DNA of 64,000 nt from assembly GCA_965153455.1 (NCBI GenBank), contig OZ234502.1:12927495-12991494 (forward strand), written 5' to 3'. The DNA is from Sphagnum compactum (taxonomy: Eukaryota > Bryophyta > Sphagnopsida > Sphagnales). Positions 23,857-34,141 of this stretch are shown here, piece after piece (the stretch's first letter is position 1; the number at the start of each line of letters is the position of its first letter). The notes under the pieces were generated by a model, which was not told the DNA's origin, searched no databases, and saw nothing but the letters and a program-made list of their open reading frames with translations. A program made the position numbers and the translations under genes.

Positions 23857-26565
23857 ATGGCGTTTGTGCCGTTCAACAGGAAGATGGTGAGGACGGCAGC
23901 ATCATCAGAGGCAGCAGCTCAAGCGAAAAGCCTTCCGTTCATGAGCTTGGTTGATGCTTCTTCCATGCAAACACGAGGATGAGGAACCAGAGCAAATGAT
24001 GCGTGAGCTTTCCATCGGGGATCAAGTGCAAACGGAGAATTTAAACCAAAACAACGTACAACCAGTGTTGTTACATAACATTGCTCTTCGTCGCAATTTT
24101 GATGATGTGCGTGTCATCCTTCTTGCTGCATTTCCCTAAGCTTCAACCTACTTTGCATTTCCAGCTGAGCTTCAAACCTTCTTGCATTTCTTGAGCTTCA
24201 ACATGGCCAAGAGTAATGTTGTTCATCACAGAACTGCCAATGGCTACTATGCTTGTTCTTGTTCTTCAAGATGCACAAGCATTGGATTTGATTGCCCTTG
24301 GAAGAATTTCCCTGTCTGCACCAAGTCTATGACAATTTCTTCTCCAGGAAGAGATTCTGAAAGATTTTTTGTTTGTTTGTTTGTTTGTGTCTGTCTGGAG
24401 TGTGGCAGTTGAAGCATCTGCATTTACAGCTCACGGAGTTGAATGCAACTTCAGGATGCCTTCTTCTGGCTCCAAGAAGAGAAGGTACTAGGCAGCAATA
24501 CCCTAGGCATACCAAAACCCATTTGCACCTCCTTTGTTTACAAACATCTCCCCAACATTATATATCTTTTGTTTGATTTCTTTTCTCTTCGGAGGTGGGA
24601 CTCTTCTGTTCTTTTTCTGATTTCAAGCTTCTTGATACCCTTTTTGTTGTATTTCTCTTTGGAAGTGCAATTATTGTGTCCCTTTTCTGATTTCAAGCTT
24701 CTTCTTGTAGAAGAATCTATTGGGGCATTATAGGGTGAGCATACAAGTCCATGCTCATGATCCTCCCAGCTCCGTCTTTCATTGGAAATCAATGTATATT
24801 TTCTTCCTTCCTATAGCCCTTTGAAGGCAATCAAATGTCCTACTTTGTGGTGTGATATTATTTCCATGTGATGCTGAGCTTGAAGCTTTGAAATTTATGT
24901 AATTGAAGTTATACATTGCCATAGAATGTGCACCCTAACATTGCTTTGTATTTACAAGGTTGGTCACAAAAACAGCTGTTGATTCTGTCATCTTATGGGC
25001 TATGGATTTGGTCATGACCTAGGAAGCATTTGTGAAAGCAGCCATTCAGGTGGATTAAAACAAGACATGGTGCAGCTGCTTGCAAGCATGGAAGAACTTG
25101 TAATTTTGTTTTCATCCTCCCTCAATCACTAGTACTTCAATCTCTTCATCTCTCTCTATTGGTGTAGTCTTGTCATTACCACACATGATTTTTCCTCAAG
25201 TTCCTTTGCCTGCTGTTCTGACACGAAACAAATCTTTGAGCTTGATATCCTAGGTCTTGAAAATTGAGATGCAGCTTGTGTTCACAGTCTTGGAAGAGTA
25301 TTAATAATGTCTTTTTCTATAAAAGATTCTGTCGTGTCTTTTATAGAAAAAGACAATATTAATACAATATTAATAATTTGGATCTGTATTAATACTGGCT
25401 TTTTCCCAATCTATTGTGTCATCCTAATAATCGTACAGAAAGAGTATTTGGATCTGATGACAGAGGTTGAGGGCCTCCACACACAGCTAAATGATGCACT
25501 GAACAGGAACCATGAAACTTTCACCAACTTGGCTTTGTCCAGGTAACATCTACGGGCATAGTGAAAATCATGTTTGAATATTCTATCATCTCTAGTCTTC
25601 TTCAAAATAGCAGAGCATTTTCAACCTCTAGAATATTAGATGCATGGACCCATCCAGTAATAAACTAGAAGACCCATAAAAATTGCTGATGATTTCTAAC
25701 AATGTCAAACTATTCCAGACCTTGAGCGCATCTGCAATAACCTGAAGGGAATTGCCAACAGCGATGCAAATGAGTATGAGAAGTAGCTGGAGCAATTGAA
25801 AAATACAGTTCACAAGCTTAGAAGTCAACAGGAGAAAGACCCCTTGATGAGGGAAAGCGCCTGGAGGATGCCAAGGTTATCACATCTATCTCGTCATAAA
25901 CCTTGCCATATTGTTTTCACTGCAATATCTTCAAGAATTCTAGAGGAGTCTCATTTTATAGCTACTTGGAATTGTCATGGTTCATGTCCTCAGGCTGCAT
26001 CTGAGAGACAGAGTGATCATATGGAAACTGCTCTCCACCTACTTTTGGAGTCTGGATCCATTGGCATAATTGGTGTACAAAGTTTCTATTAGAAGCAAAA
26101 AATGCTCAATTGCTGCAAAATCCACTTGCCATTCACCCATGATTTGCAATGTGTGACTTTACTTTGTGAGGGGCAGGGAACCAGAGGATGTGGGAAGCTG
26201 AAAAAGGAGAACTCAAGTCCAAAGAATGGATTGCTGCTGATGAGCATAGGAAGAAGCTATCACACAAGAACCATTATTTGCAAAGAGTTGTGTGGGTGTA
26301 CCCTGATCTTCACATCCCTTTTTTTCAATTCCAGTCGATGTAACTGTCAACAAAGCCAAATCGTGGTGAATAAAACTTGTGAGAATGCGTGTCCAACTCA
26401 CCCTTTATCAGAGTGGAAGATGATGACATTGAAAGAAGTGCCCTTGTACATTCAGAAACAATTTTGCAACTAAAAGCCTTTTCTGTGAACAATTACAGAA
26501 ACTGAAGGAAAGGAACAAACTGTTTGCAACAATGACACATAAGCAGCTGTTGGTTCAACTTGGCC
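23857..26565 (+). pseudogene. Remnants of an unidentified coiled-coil protein gene
   Basis: Several exon-like islands lie in order on the plus strand. One is an ATG frame at 23857 (MAFVPFNRKMVRT) and another a frame at about 23966-24138 (HEDEEPEQMMREL). Further on is 25441-25543 with coiled-coil composition (EVEGLHTQLNDALNRN), followed by a GT donor. Next is 25719-25850 (LERICNNLKGIANSDANEYEK), interrupted by TAG at 25784-25786, with LEQLKNTVHKLRSQQEKD directly after it in the same frame. Later islands are about 26183-26285 (EKGELKSKEWIAADEHRKK) and 26496-26550 (KLKERNKLFATMTHKQ). The heptad-like Leu and charged patterns suggest one coiled-coil protein. The in-frame stop, mismatched phases and an inserted hairpin at 25309-25354 argue it is dead. 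Product not recognised. Confidence 0.4.
25309..25354. repeat. Perfect 18-bp hairpin
   Basis: GTCTTTTTCTATAAAAGA at 25309-25326 is exactly repeated in inverse at 25337-25354 around a 10-base loop. Weaker pairing continues outward through ATTAATA-rich flanks. It sits just upstream of the best coiled-coil island. Confidence 0.9.
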
Positions 26566-29148
26566 ATTCTCGCCACTTCTCGCCCAGTCAGGGGTACATA
26601 AACTCTTCGGCCTTTTTTTGAGTTTAAACCCACTTCTCGCGCCCGTGTGCCATTGAGTTTCGCCCACTTCTGTGTGCCATTAGCCATTAAGTTTCACCCA
26701 CTTCTCGCGCCCACTTCTCTGTGCCATTAGCCATTTAGTTTCCCCCACTTCTCGCGCCCACTTCTCTGTGCCATTAGCCATTTAGTTTCCCCCACTTCTC
26801 GCGCCCACTTCTCTGTGCCATTAGCCATTGAGTTTCCCCCACTTCTGTGTGCCATTGAGTTTCGCCCACTTCTGTGTGCCATTGAGTTTCGCCCACTTCT
26901 GTGTGCCATTAGGCATTGAGTTTCGCCCACTTCTGGCGCCCAGTCTGTGTGCGATTGAGTTTCGCCCACTTCTTCTGGCGCCCAGTCTTTCTGTGCGCGA
27001 TTGAGTTTCGCCCACTTCTGGCGCCCAGTCCTGTGTGCGATTGAGTTTCGCCCACTTCTCTGGCACCCAGTCTTTCTGTGCGATTTAGTTTCGCCCACTT
27101 CTGGCGCCCAGTCTTTCTGCCATTGATTTTCGCCCAATTCTGGCGCCCAGTCTTTCTGTGCGATTGAGTTTCGCCCACTTCTCTAGTGCCCAGTCTTTCT
27201 GTGCGATTGAGTTTCGCCCACTTCTGGCGCCCAGTCTTTCTGCCATTGATTTTCGCCCAATTCTGGCGCCCAGTCTTTCTGTGCGATTGAGTTGCGCCCA
27301 CTTCTCTAGCGCCCAGTCTTTCTGTGCGATTGAGTTTCGCCCACTTCTGGTGCCCAGTCTTTCTGCGATTGAGTTTCGCCGACTTCTGGCGCCCAGTCTT
27401 GTGTGCCATTGAGTTTCGCCCACTTCTGGCGCCCAGTCTTTGTGCGATTGAGTTTCGCCCACTTCTTGCGCCCAGTTCTGTGCGATTGAGTTTCGCCCAC
27501 TTCTGGCGCCCAGTCTTTCTGTGCGATTGAGTTTCGCCCACTTCTGGCGCCCAGTCTTTCTGTGCGATTGAGTTTCGCCCACTTCTGGCGCCCAGTCCTG
27601 TGTGCGATTGAGTTTCGCCCAATTCTGGCGCCCAGTCCTTCTGCCATTGAGTTTCGCCCACTTCTGGCGCCCAGTCTACGTGCCATTGAGTTTCGCCCAC
27701 TTCTCTGGCACCAAGTTCTGTGTGCCATTGAGTTTCGCCCACTTCTGGCGCCCAGTCTTTCTGCGATTGAGTTTCGCCCACTTCTGGCGCCCAGTCCTGT
27801 GTGTGATTGAGTTTCGCCCACTTTTTTGGCGCCCAGTCTTTTTGTGCGCGATTGAGTTTCGCCCACTTCTCTGGCGCCCAGTCTTTCTTTGCGCGATTGA
27901 GTTTCGCCCACTTTTCTTGCGCCCAGTCTTTCTGTGCGCGATTGAGTTTCGCCCACTTCTCAGGCGCCCAGTCCTGTGGGCGATTGAGTTTCGCCCACTT
28001 CTGGCGCCCAGTCCTGTGTGCGATTGAGTTTCGCCCACTTCTGGCGCCCAGATTGTTCGATTGAGTATCTGTGATACTGGAATGCAGGTGGGTGGGTTCC
28101 ACAAGAATTCAACTCGTATAGATATCTGTAGATTGTTCTGTGACACTGGAATGGTATACCCTAAACCCAGGACCTATGTTTTGTCCAGTCTTTCTGTGCG
28201 CGATTGAGTGATACTGGAATGTAGGTGGGTGGGTTCCACAAGAATTCAACTCGTATAGATATCTGTAGATTGTTCTGTGATACTGGAATGTATACCCTAA
28301 ACCCAGGACCTATGTTTTGTCCAGTCTTTCTGTGCGCGATTGAGTGATACTGGAATGTAGGTGGGTGGGTTCCACAAGAATTCAACTCGTATAGATATCT
28401 GTCGATTGTTCTGTGATACTGGAATGGTTACCCTAAACCCAGGACCTATGTTTTGTCCAGTCTTTCTGTGCGCGATTGAGTGATACTGGAATGTAGGTGG
28501 GTGGGTTCCACAAGAATTCAACTCGTATAGATATCTGTAGATTGTTCTGTGACACTGGAATGTATACCCTAAACCCATTACCTATGTTTTGTCCAGTCTT
28601 TCTGTGCGCGATTGAGTTTCGCCCACTTCTCTGGCGCCCAGTCTTTCTGTGCGCGATTGAGTTTCGCCCACTTCTCTGGCGCCCAGTCCTGTGTGCGATT
28701 GAGTTTCGCCCACTTCTGGCGCCCAGTCCTGTGTGCGATTGAGTTTCGCCCACTTCTGGCGCCCAGTCCTGTGTGCGATTGAGTTTCGCCCACTTCTGGC
28801 GCCCAGATTGTTCGATTGAGTTTCTGTGATACTGGAATGTAGGTGGGTGGGTAGATTGTTTCTGTAGATTGTTCTGTGACACTGGAATGGTATACCCTAA
28901 ACCCATTACCTATGTTTTGTCCAGTCTTTGAGTTTCGCCCACTTCTGGCGCCCAGTCCTTCTGTGCGCGATTGAGTTTCGCCCGCTTCTGAGGCGCCCAG
29001 TCCTGTGCGCGATTGAGTTTCGCCCGCTTCTGAGGCGCCCAGTCTTTCTGAGTTTCGGTTTCGCCCACTTCTGAGGCGCCCAGTCTTTCTGTCATTGAGT
29101 TTCGCCCACTTCTGTGGCGCCCAGTCTTTCTGTCATTGAGTTTCGCCA
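26566..29148. repeat. Large minisatellite array, basic unit about 41 bp
   Basis: About 2.6 kb of head-to-tail copies of a unit whose core reads GAGTTTCGCCCACTTCTGG followed by CGCCCAGTCTTTCTGTGCGATT. Common variants are 41, 43 or 45 bp, differing by an extra GC or CT pair or by loss of CTTT. The first 350 bp hold diverged copies (TTAGCCATTTAGTTTCCCCC type), the middle is homogeneous and the 3' end has GAGGCGCC variants. The unit is far GC-richer than its surroundings and contains the palindrome GGCGCC. Long open frames up to 397 codons are by-products of the repeat and are not proteins. Confidence 0.97.
28070..28612. repeat. Nested 137-bp higher-order repeat, four copies
   Basis: Inside the 41-bp array. 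The marker AGGTGGGTGGGTTCCACAAG occurs near 28085, 28223, 28360 and 28496, a spacing of 136-138 bp. Each unit carries TCGTATAGATATCTGT, GATTGTTCTGTGAxACTGG and TACCCTAAACCCA. It ends in CCAGTCTTTCTGTGCGCGATTGAG, which is the tail of the 41-bp unit. A fifth, truncated copy lies at about 28826-28928. Confidence 0.95.
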
Positions 29149-32100
29149 GGGCAGGTACTGTCATTGGTAGCTTGTGCAAGTATTCACCAGGGCTCCAATG
29201 TCAATCGCCTCATCACATATGTGTGGGTGCAATTGTGCAGGCCCTTGTTTTTAACATATCCTTCTGCAAACAGGAGTAAGACTCTGGAAGCTCAACATTT
29301 GACATTCTCTTTAAATATGGGCTGTGTTTACTAGCTAACCAGGAACCTACTTATTCATCAAGGGCTACTTTGCAGGCATGGCCAGGAGACATTGACATGG
29401 AGATGCATGAGTAGGGTGCAAGTACAATTCAACTTCCTCTCCATCCAATACAGGTACATGACTTGGTGGACGCACTACACTATGCTTGTGGGTCTGGCAA
29501 TTTCATCATGGGGTGTGGGTGATGCAACATTGAGCGCACAGATCTGATAGTGCTCTTCTTGGCATCCTCTACCCCCATGATACTGTGAGGACTTGGTGCT
29601 CTGCACCGATTGTTTACTGGTTTTCAAGTTATCCCATTATCTGACCTAATGATATCCGTGAATTATGAAATTCATGCTCCAGTTGATATGAGGGGACTCA
29701 ATTGCAAGATACCAAGGATTTATTTTAAGCCAAGTTGTATGTGAACAGGAGGCTGCTGTTGCTCCATGGAAGAAATTTGGCAAAGTGTTGCAACTTCAGC
29801 TGCTTTCTTTGCGAGCACACATGAAATTGATCTAGCAGCAATTTTCCAATCTCTGTTGGCATCCTTGTGGTCTCCATTGCAGCATTTTTTTGGTGATTGT
29901 GTTAAGACCTGACTGGGCACACTGGTTCACATCTTGATAGACATGGACTTCAAACAGCAACTTCACGGCAATTTGAATTCTCACCTTCAGAGTCTAGGGT
30001 GTGTTAAAGGCCTTTGATGTCAGTATTAACACTTTGATAATTTTGCTACTTAGCCACTGAGCTGAGTATATTGATTGTTGTAACATTGCTTTGCTCATGG
30101 ATCAACTGAGGTTAGAATGTTTCAAGAAGAGGAATCATGGTGTGGATTAACTGATCTCCACTGTTCAAGTGGTTGGTGCTGTTCGTGGCAAAGCATATCT
30201 CGCAACAATTTTCCAAAGCAACAATCAGAGATCAGTTGTCTTGTTCATCAAGCACCCCCAAAGCTACAGAGCTGGTGGAAAATAGCAAATTCTAGAATTG
30301 ACATGAAATTGAATGCAACTTTGTTCTTCCCACATAAGTGGCTCAAGCACGTACTTGTGTTCTTGTCAGTAATCTACATTCTCTCTAGGCTACTAGATTC
30401 ATTTTGACCATACTAGGGACAGGAGATGAGAAAGTGATCATTATGCGCATTAAGGTAAAAGCATTTGCATCTGGTCTCTCGCTCAACACAAATATCTCTG
30501 GGACAACTGTTTGGATGTGCAAAGAGAAATCATGAACCGTGAGTGTATTTGAATATTGTGGGAACTTTACCAACAAAGTCGAAAGTTCACCAACAGGTTT
30601 ACATTGTTTTTCAAAAGAGTAGACTGATTAGTATCTTTCTCACAAGAAACGGATTGGACATTAAAGACAATGAATTTGACACTTCTAGGTTTACGCACGC
30701 ATCCCAATATTTTCATTACTAGGAACAACTTGAACAGTGTTAGTGGCAAGGACAATCTTTGATACATGACATCCAATGTGTGTGATCTTTTCATGGACAA
30801 AGACCCAATAACCCAATACAAAATGAATTTCTTTGAATGTCTGTTTTTCTTTTATAAATGATAGAGACTATGTTCTTGTGATAGAGAAGTTTAGGGTTGC
30901 TACCCCTTTATGAGAAGGGTATGGCCAAAGGTCCTTCCTTGTTTTTGAAGTGCCTAGGCACAATAGTGATAGTCCAAGAGATGGGCACTCTAAAATAAGG
31001 ATGGGCTGAAGGTTTTACCCTTTTCTGGTGTAAAAACTTGCCCTAATTTTCAAAGGACATGCATTTCCATTACAAAAGATTTCTTCCATTTTGTAAGATC
31101 CTAGAAGATAGTTGATCAGTTCTTGCACCTAACATGGTTGTTTAAATACACTACAAGAATTAAGGCTGTTTTTTACATACATTATAACTCTACCTATAAT
31201 GAGAAAACAAGCATATTTCCTACATAGATATGTGTAGTAATGCCTTTTGACACATAATGTTGACCATATAAATTTTGTAGTCAAATGTTTTTTAAAAATT
31301 CCATACAAAATTTGGTATTAAATGCATTCCCCATGTGTAATTCCTCTTTTTGAAATCCTTTTAGAATTGATCTAAATTTTCTACTATAGCTTGTGTTGTT
31401 GGCCCAAGTGTGAACAAACTATGTAACTACTCCAAGTGTGAATAGGACCTTGACAATCAAGCAAATTTGACTAATTTTTCTTTTTAGTTGGAAATTTGCC
31501 AAAAAACTTTATAACAAATTGAAAAGAAAACTCGAAGCCCAATTGTGAAAAGACAATCTTTAAGAAAAAATTGAAACAAAGTTGAAGTGGATAAACTTTC
31601 CCATTGCCAAAATCACAATATTGATGATGGAGTACAAAACTGGACCTAAACTTGTACTGATATATATTCAAGGAATGATTTCTCTTCTTGAATAATGGTG
31701 CTTCTAAGTAAATATTGTGTCAACTATCTTACTAATGATACAACCCAAATGTTATCTACATCAGGTGGCTTGGTAGAGAGTTTAGACTATTATCATATTG
31801 AGCTTAGTGGTTGTTGATAGGGAGACCATTTCTAGGTTGGGTGTTTTTTGTGAGTATTTTTTATGTGAGTTGTTGGGGAGATCAGTGTTAGCTAAATATC
31901 ACTTTCTACCAATGTTCGAAAGCATGGCTATTTTGCAAAATGAAAATCTCATTAACACATAATGTGTATCACATACTTGGTGTTTTTGGAAATTTTCAGG
32001 ACATGTTTATTATAATTTGTTTATCTCAACAAAACCCACAAGTTATCAATTTTCTCAAGTATGGTTCATGCAATACCCACATGTTGTATATAATGGTCAA

Positions 32101-33227
32101 ATTTTGGCTTACTTGATACCCATCTAAACCCATTTAATATTTGTCAAGGTTGGTTCATGTAAAGCATTGTATGTCATAGTTTTTTCCCCCATTCATTTTA
32201 TGTTTGTTTGTCACATTTTTTACATTTAACTTCCAAGCATCAAACATGAACTTCATCAATGGTTTTATTGCACACATGCACAAAGTTGCAAACGATGAAA
32301 AATATTCCCAAAACTCAAATGAAGTTTATTTAATGAATGAAATGAAAAATGCATAATGTATCCTTGAAATCAACAACTCAAACCTTAAACAACTATAGTT
32401 TGAATTCATCGACTTGCAACTTGATGCCAAGAAGCACAATCAAATGGTTAAATCCTATGCATCATAGTGACAATGTTAGAAATAATTGCATTAATTGTCT
32501 ATTGAATAGTTATATAGTTTGCAAAATCAAAAATTAAAAACCACAAGCTCTTATCCAAAAAAAAAAATGTTTTAGTTTGGTTTCAATTATATTTGTTCGC
32601 CCCATGCTTATTGTTCAATCAATCCTTGGTTCATATGTTCACCATAAATTCAAACCACAAACATACAAAAGCTCAACAACATTGTTAGATTTTTGATCCA
32701 TCAAACACATCTTTGAGTTTGAATTATGATTCTATAATTCTAGCACCTCCCCCATATTTTGTCATTTGAATGACAAGTTTTTTAGCAAAACTTATAACAT
32801 GTGCCTTAATTCATAAGTTCATTATCTACAACACTTCTTTGTGACACTAACTAATTTTTATAAAACACTTGAGAATGACAAAAATAATTATAAATTCACA
32901 TGAAAAACTAAATTCCAATATATTGCACCTAACCTAACACACCAAACAACATATATTTTCAAAGACCTCTCAAAGTTGCAATCCTCATGCACACAGACTT
33001 CACCCTTCATTGATGAAAAAAAGTCTCACAAAAATTAAATAAGAATTTTTAGTCTTTGCATTTTTTACATTATATTCAACTTGGATAGGTTAGAAAGGAA
33101 GAAACATGAGACACAAATTTTAAACCAATGATCATTATGACCTTTCCTACTAAGTGCTTATTTACATTCATATTGCACTAGTTTTTTTTAGCATTATAAC
33201 ACATATATAGATGAAGACTACTAAATT
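29149..33227. other. Spacer with possible fragments of the coiled-coil gene
   Basis: From 29149 to about 30900 the base composition is mixed. One exon-like island at about 29453-29522 (HDLVDALHYACGSGNF) follows a CAG acceptor and could belong to the decayed gene on the other side of the array. Another frame near 30408-30530 (KVIIMRIKVKAFASG) is open but unidentified. From 30900 on the sequence is AT-rich, with a CACTACAAGAATTAAGG motif at 31149 resembling a CACTA-transposon end without a located partner. No gene can be supported. Confidence 0.45.
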
Positions 33228-33529
33228 TACTATAAGAAATCATGGTTTTTCAAAAGGTTCAACTTGGCTAAAGTGTCCACATTAACCAAAAGGATGTTCA
33301 TTTTGACTAAAGACATGGGTCTTGAAAGACACATGATTTTTTTGCTTGGTGTTTTTTATTGAAGTGACCATTTTAACAAAATGTTAAGTCATACATTTAG
33401 TCAAGGAGGACAAATTTTTTAAATGGTCCATTAAGATGCCCATGGCTTAGTCAAATCAACCATACTGAATGGTCATGCTTAGTCAAATTGCTCATATTAA
33501 TTTGGTTAGCTAACCTACTTGCAATGCCT

Positions 33530-33800
33530 ACTAAGGTACTTATTTACTTATTTACCTAAATATGTCTTACCTAATTACCTACCATCTACCTACCTATGTC
33601 CTACCTACTTATGTCCTACCTACCTACTTTTATCTGCCTACTATTTACCAAAGTTACCTATTTGTTTACCTACCTACCTATATTCTTTTTATCTATCTAT
33701 CTACCTACTATTTACTTAAATACCTACCTATAGTTTACATAAGTAGGTATGAACATTTAAAAACATAAGTAGGTAGGCATGTGTACCTACCTATCTACTT
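33530..33800. repeat. Degenerate (ACCT)n tetranucleotide array
   Basis: Repeats of CTAC, TACC and ACCTACTT, with some AGTAGGTAGG near the right end, inside the CACTA-type element. Open frames here, rich in Tyr, Leu, Pro and Thr, are repeat artefacts. Confidence 0.9.
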
Positions 33801-34054
33801 AGTTTAGTACCTATTAATTACTTATGAAAGAAATTGAAGTTCAAATGTTGTTATACACATTTACAAAAAAATTCATGGATACATGTTAAATCCATTTGGT
33901 ATCATATTGTTTTACGAAGTGATAGGGTGGTTTGATGGCCAAAACATCGATGTGGAAGCAAGGAGACCAAGGTTCAATCCCATTTACCAACATATGTTAT
34001 GTGGAATATGTAAATTTGTATATATACCTTGTACATGTGTGTAAATGTATAGTA

Positions 34055-34141
34055 CCTAGGTGGGTCGTGGATAGGTAGGTAGGAGGCCATGGTGGGTAGG
34101 TAGATCATGGGTGGGTAGGTAGGTAGGTAGGTAGGTAGGCA
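34055..34141. repeat. (AGGT)n tetranucleotide array
   Basis: Runs of GGTAGGTAGGTAGG, the complementary orientation to the ACCT array 260 bp upstream, so the two could pair as a long stem. Confidence 0.95.

Noticed and set aside
26930-28050. TGGCGCC in each 41-bp unit as a retroelement primer-binding site
   Set aside because: The match is only seven bases, occurs dozens of times in tandem, and there are no LTRs or coding domains.
26909-28102. 397-codon minus-strand open frame and its companions in the 26.6-29.1 kb region as proteins
   Set aside because: They are translations of the 41-bp and 137-bp repeats. Open frames exist on both strands, the unit length is not a multiple of three, and no start context or domain is present.
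26566-29148. CRISPR-like array
   Set aside because: Units abut with no unique spacers, and the context is a plant nuclear genome.
29408-29430. GGGTGCAAGTAC at about 29413 as a third copy of the TIR element
   Set aside because: Only 12 bases match and no homologous interior or inverse end was found nearby.
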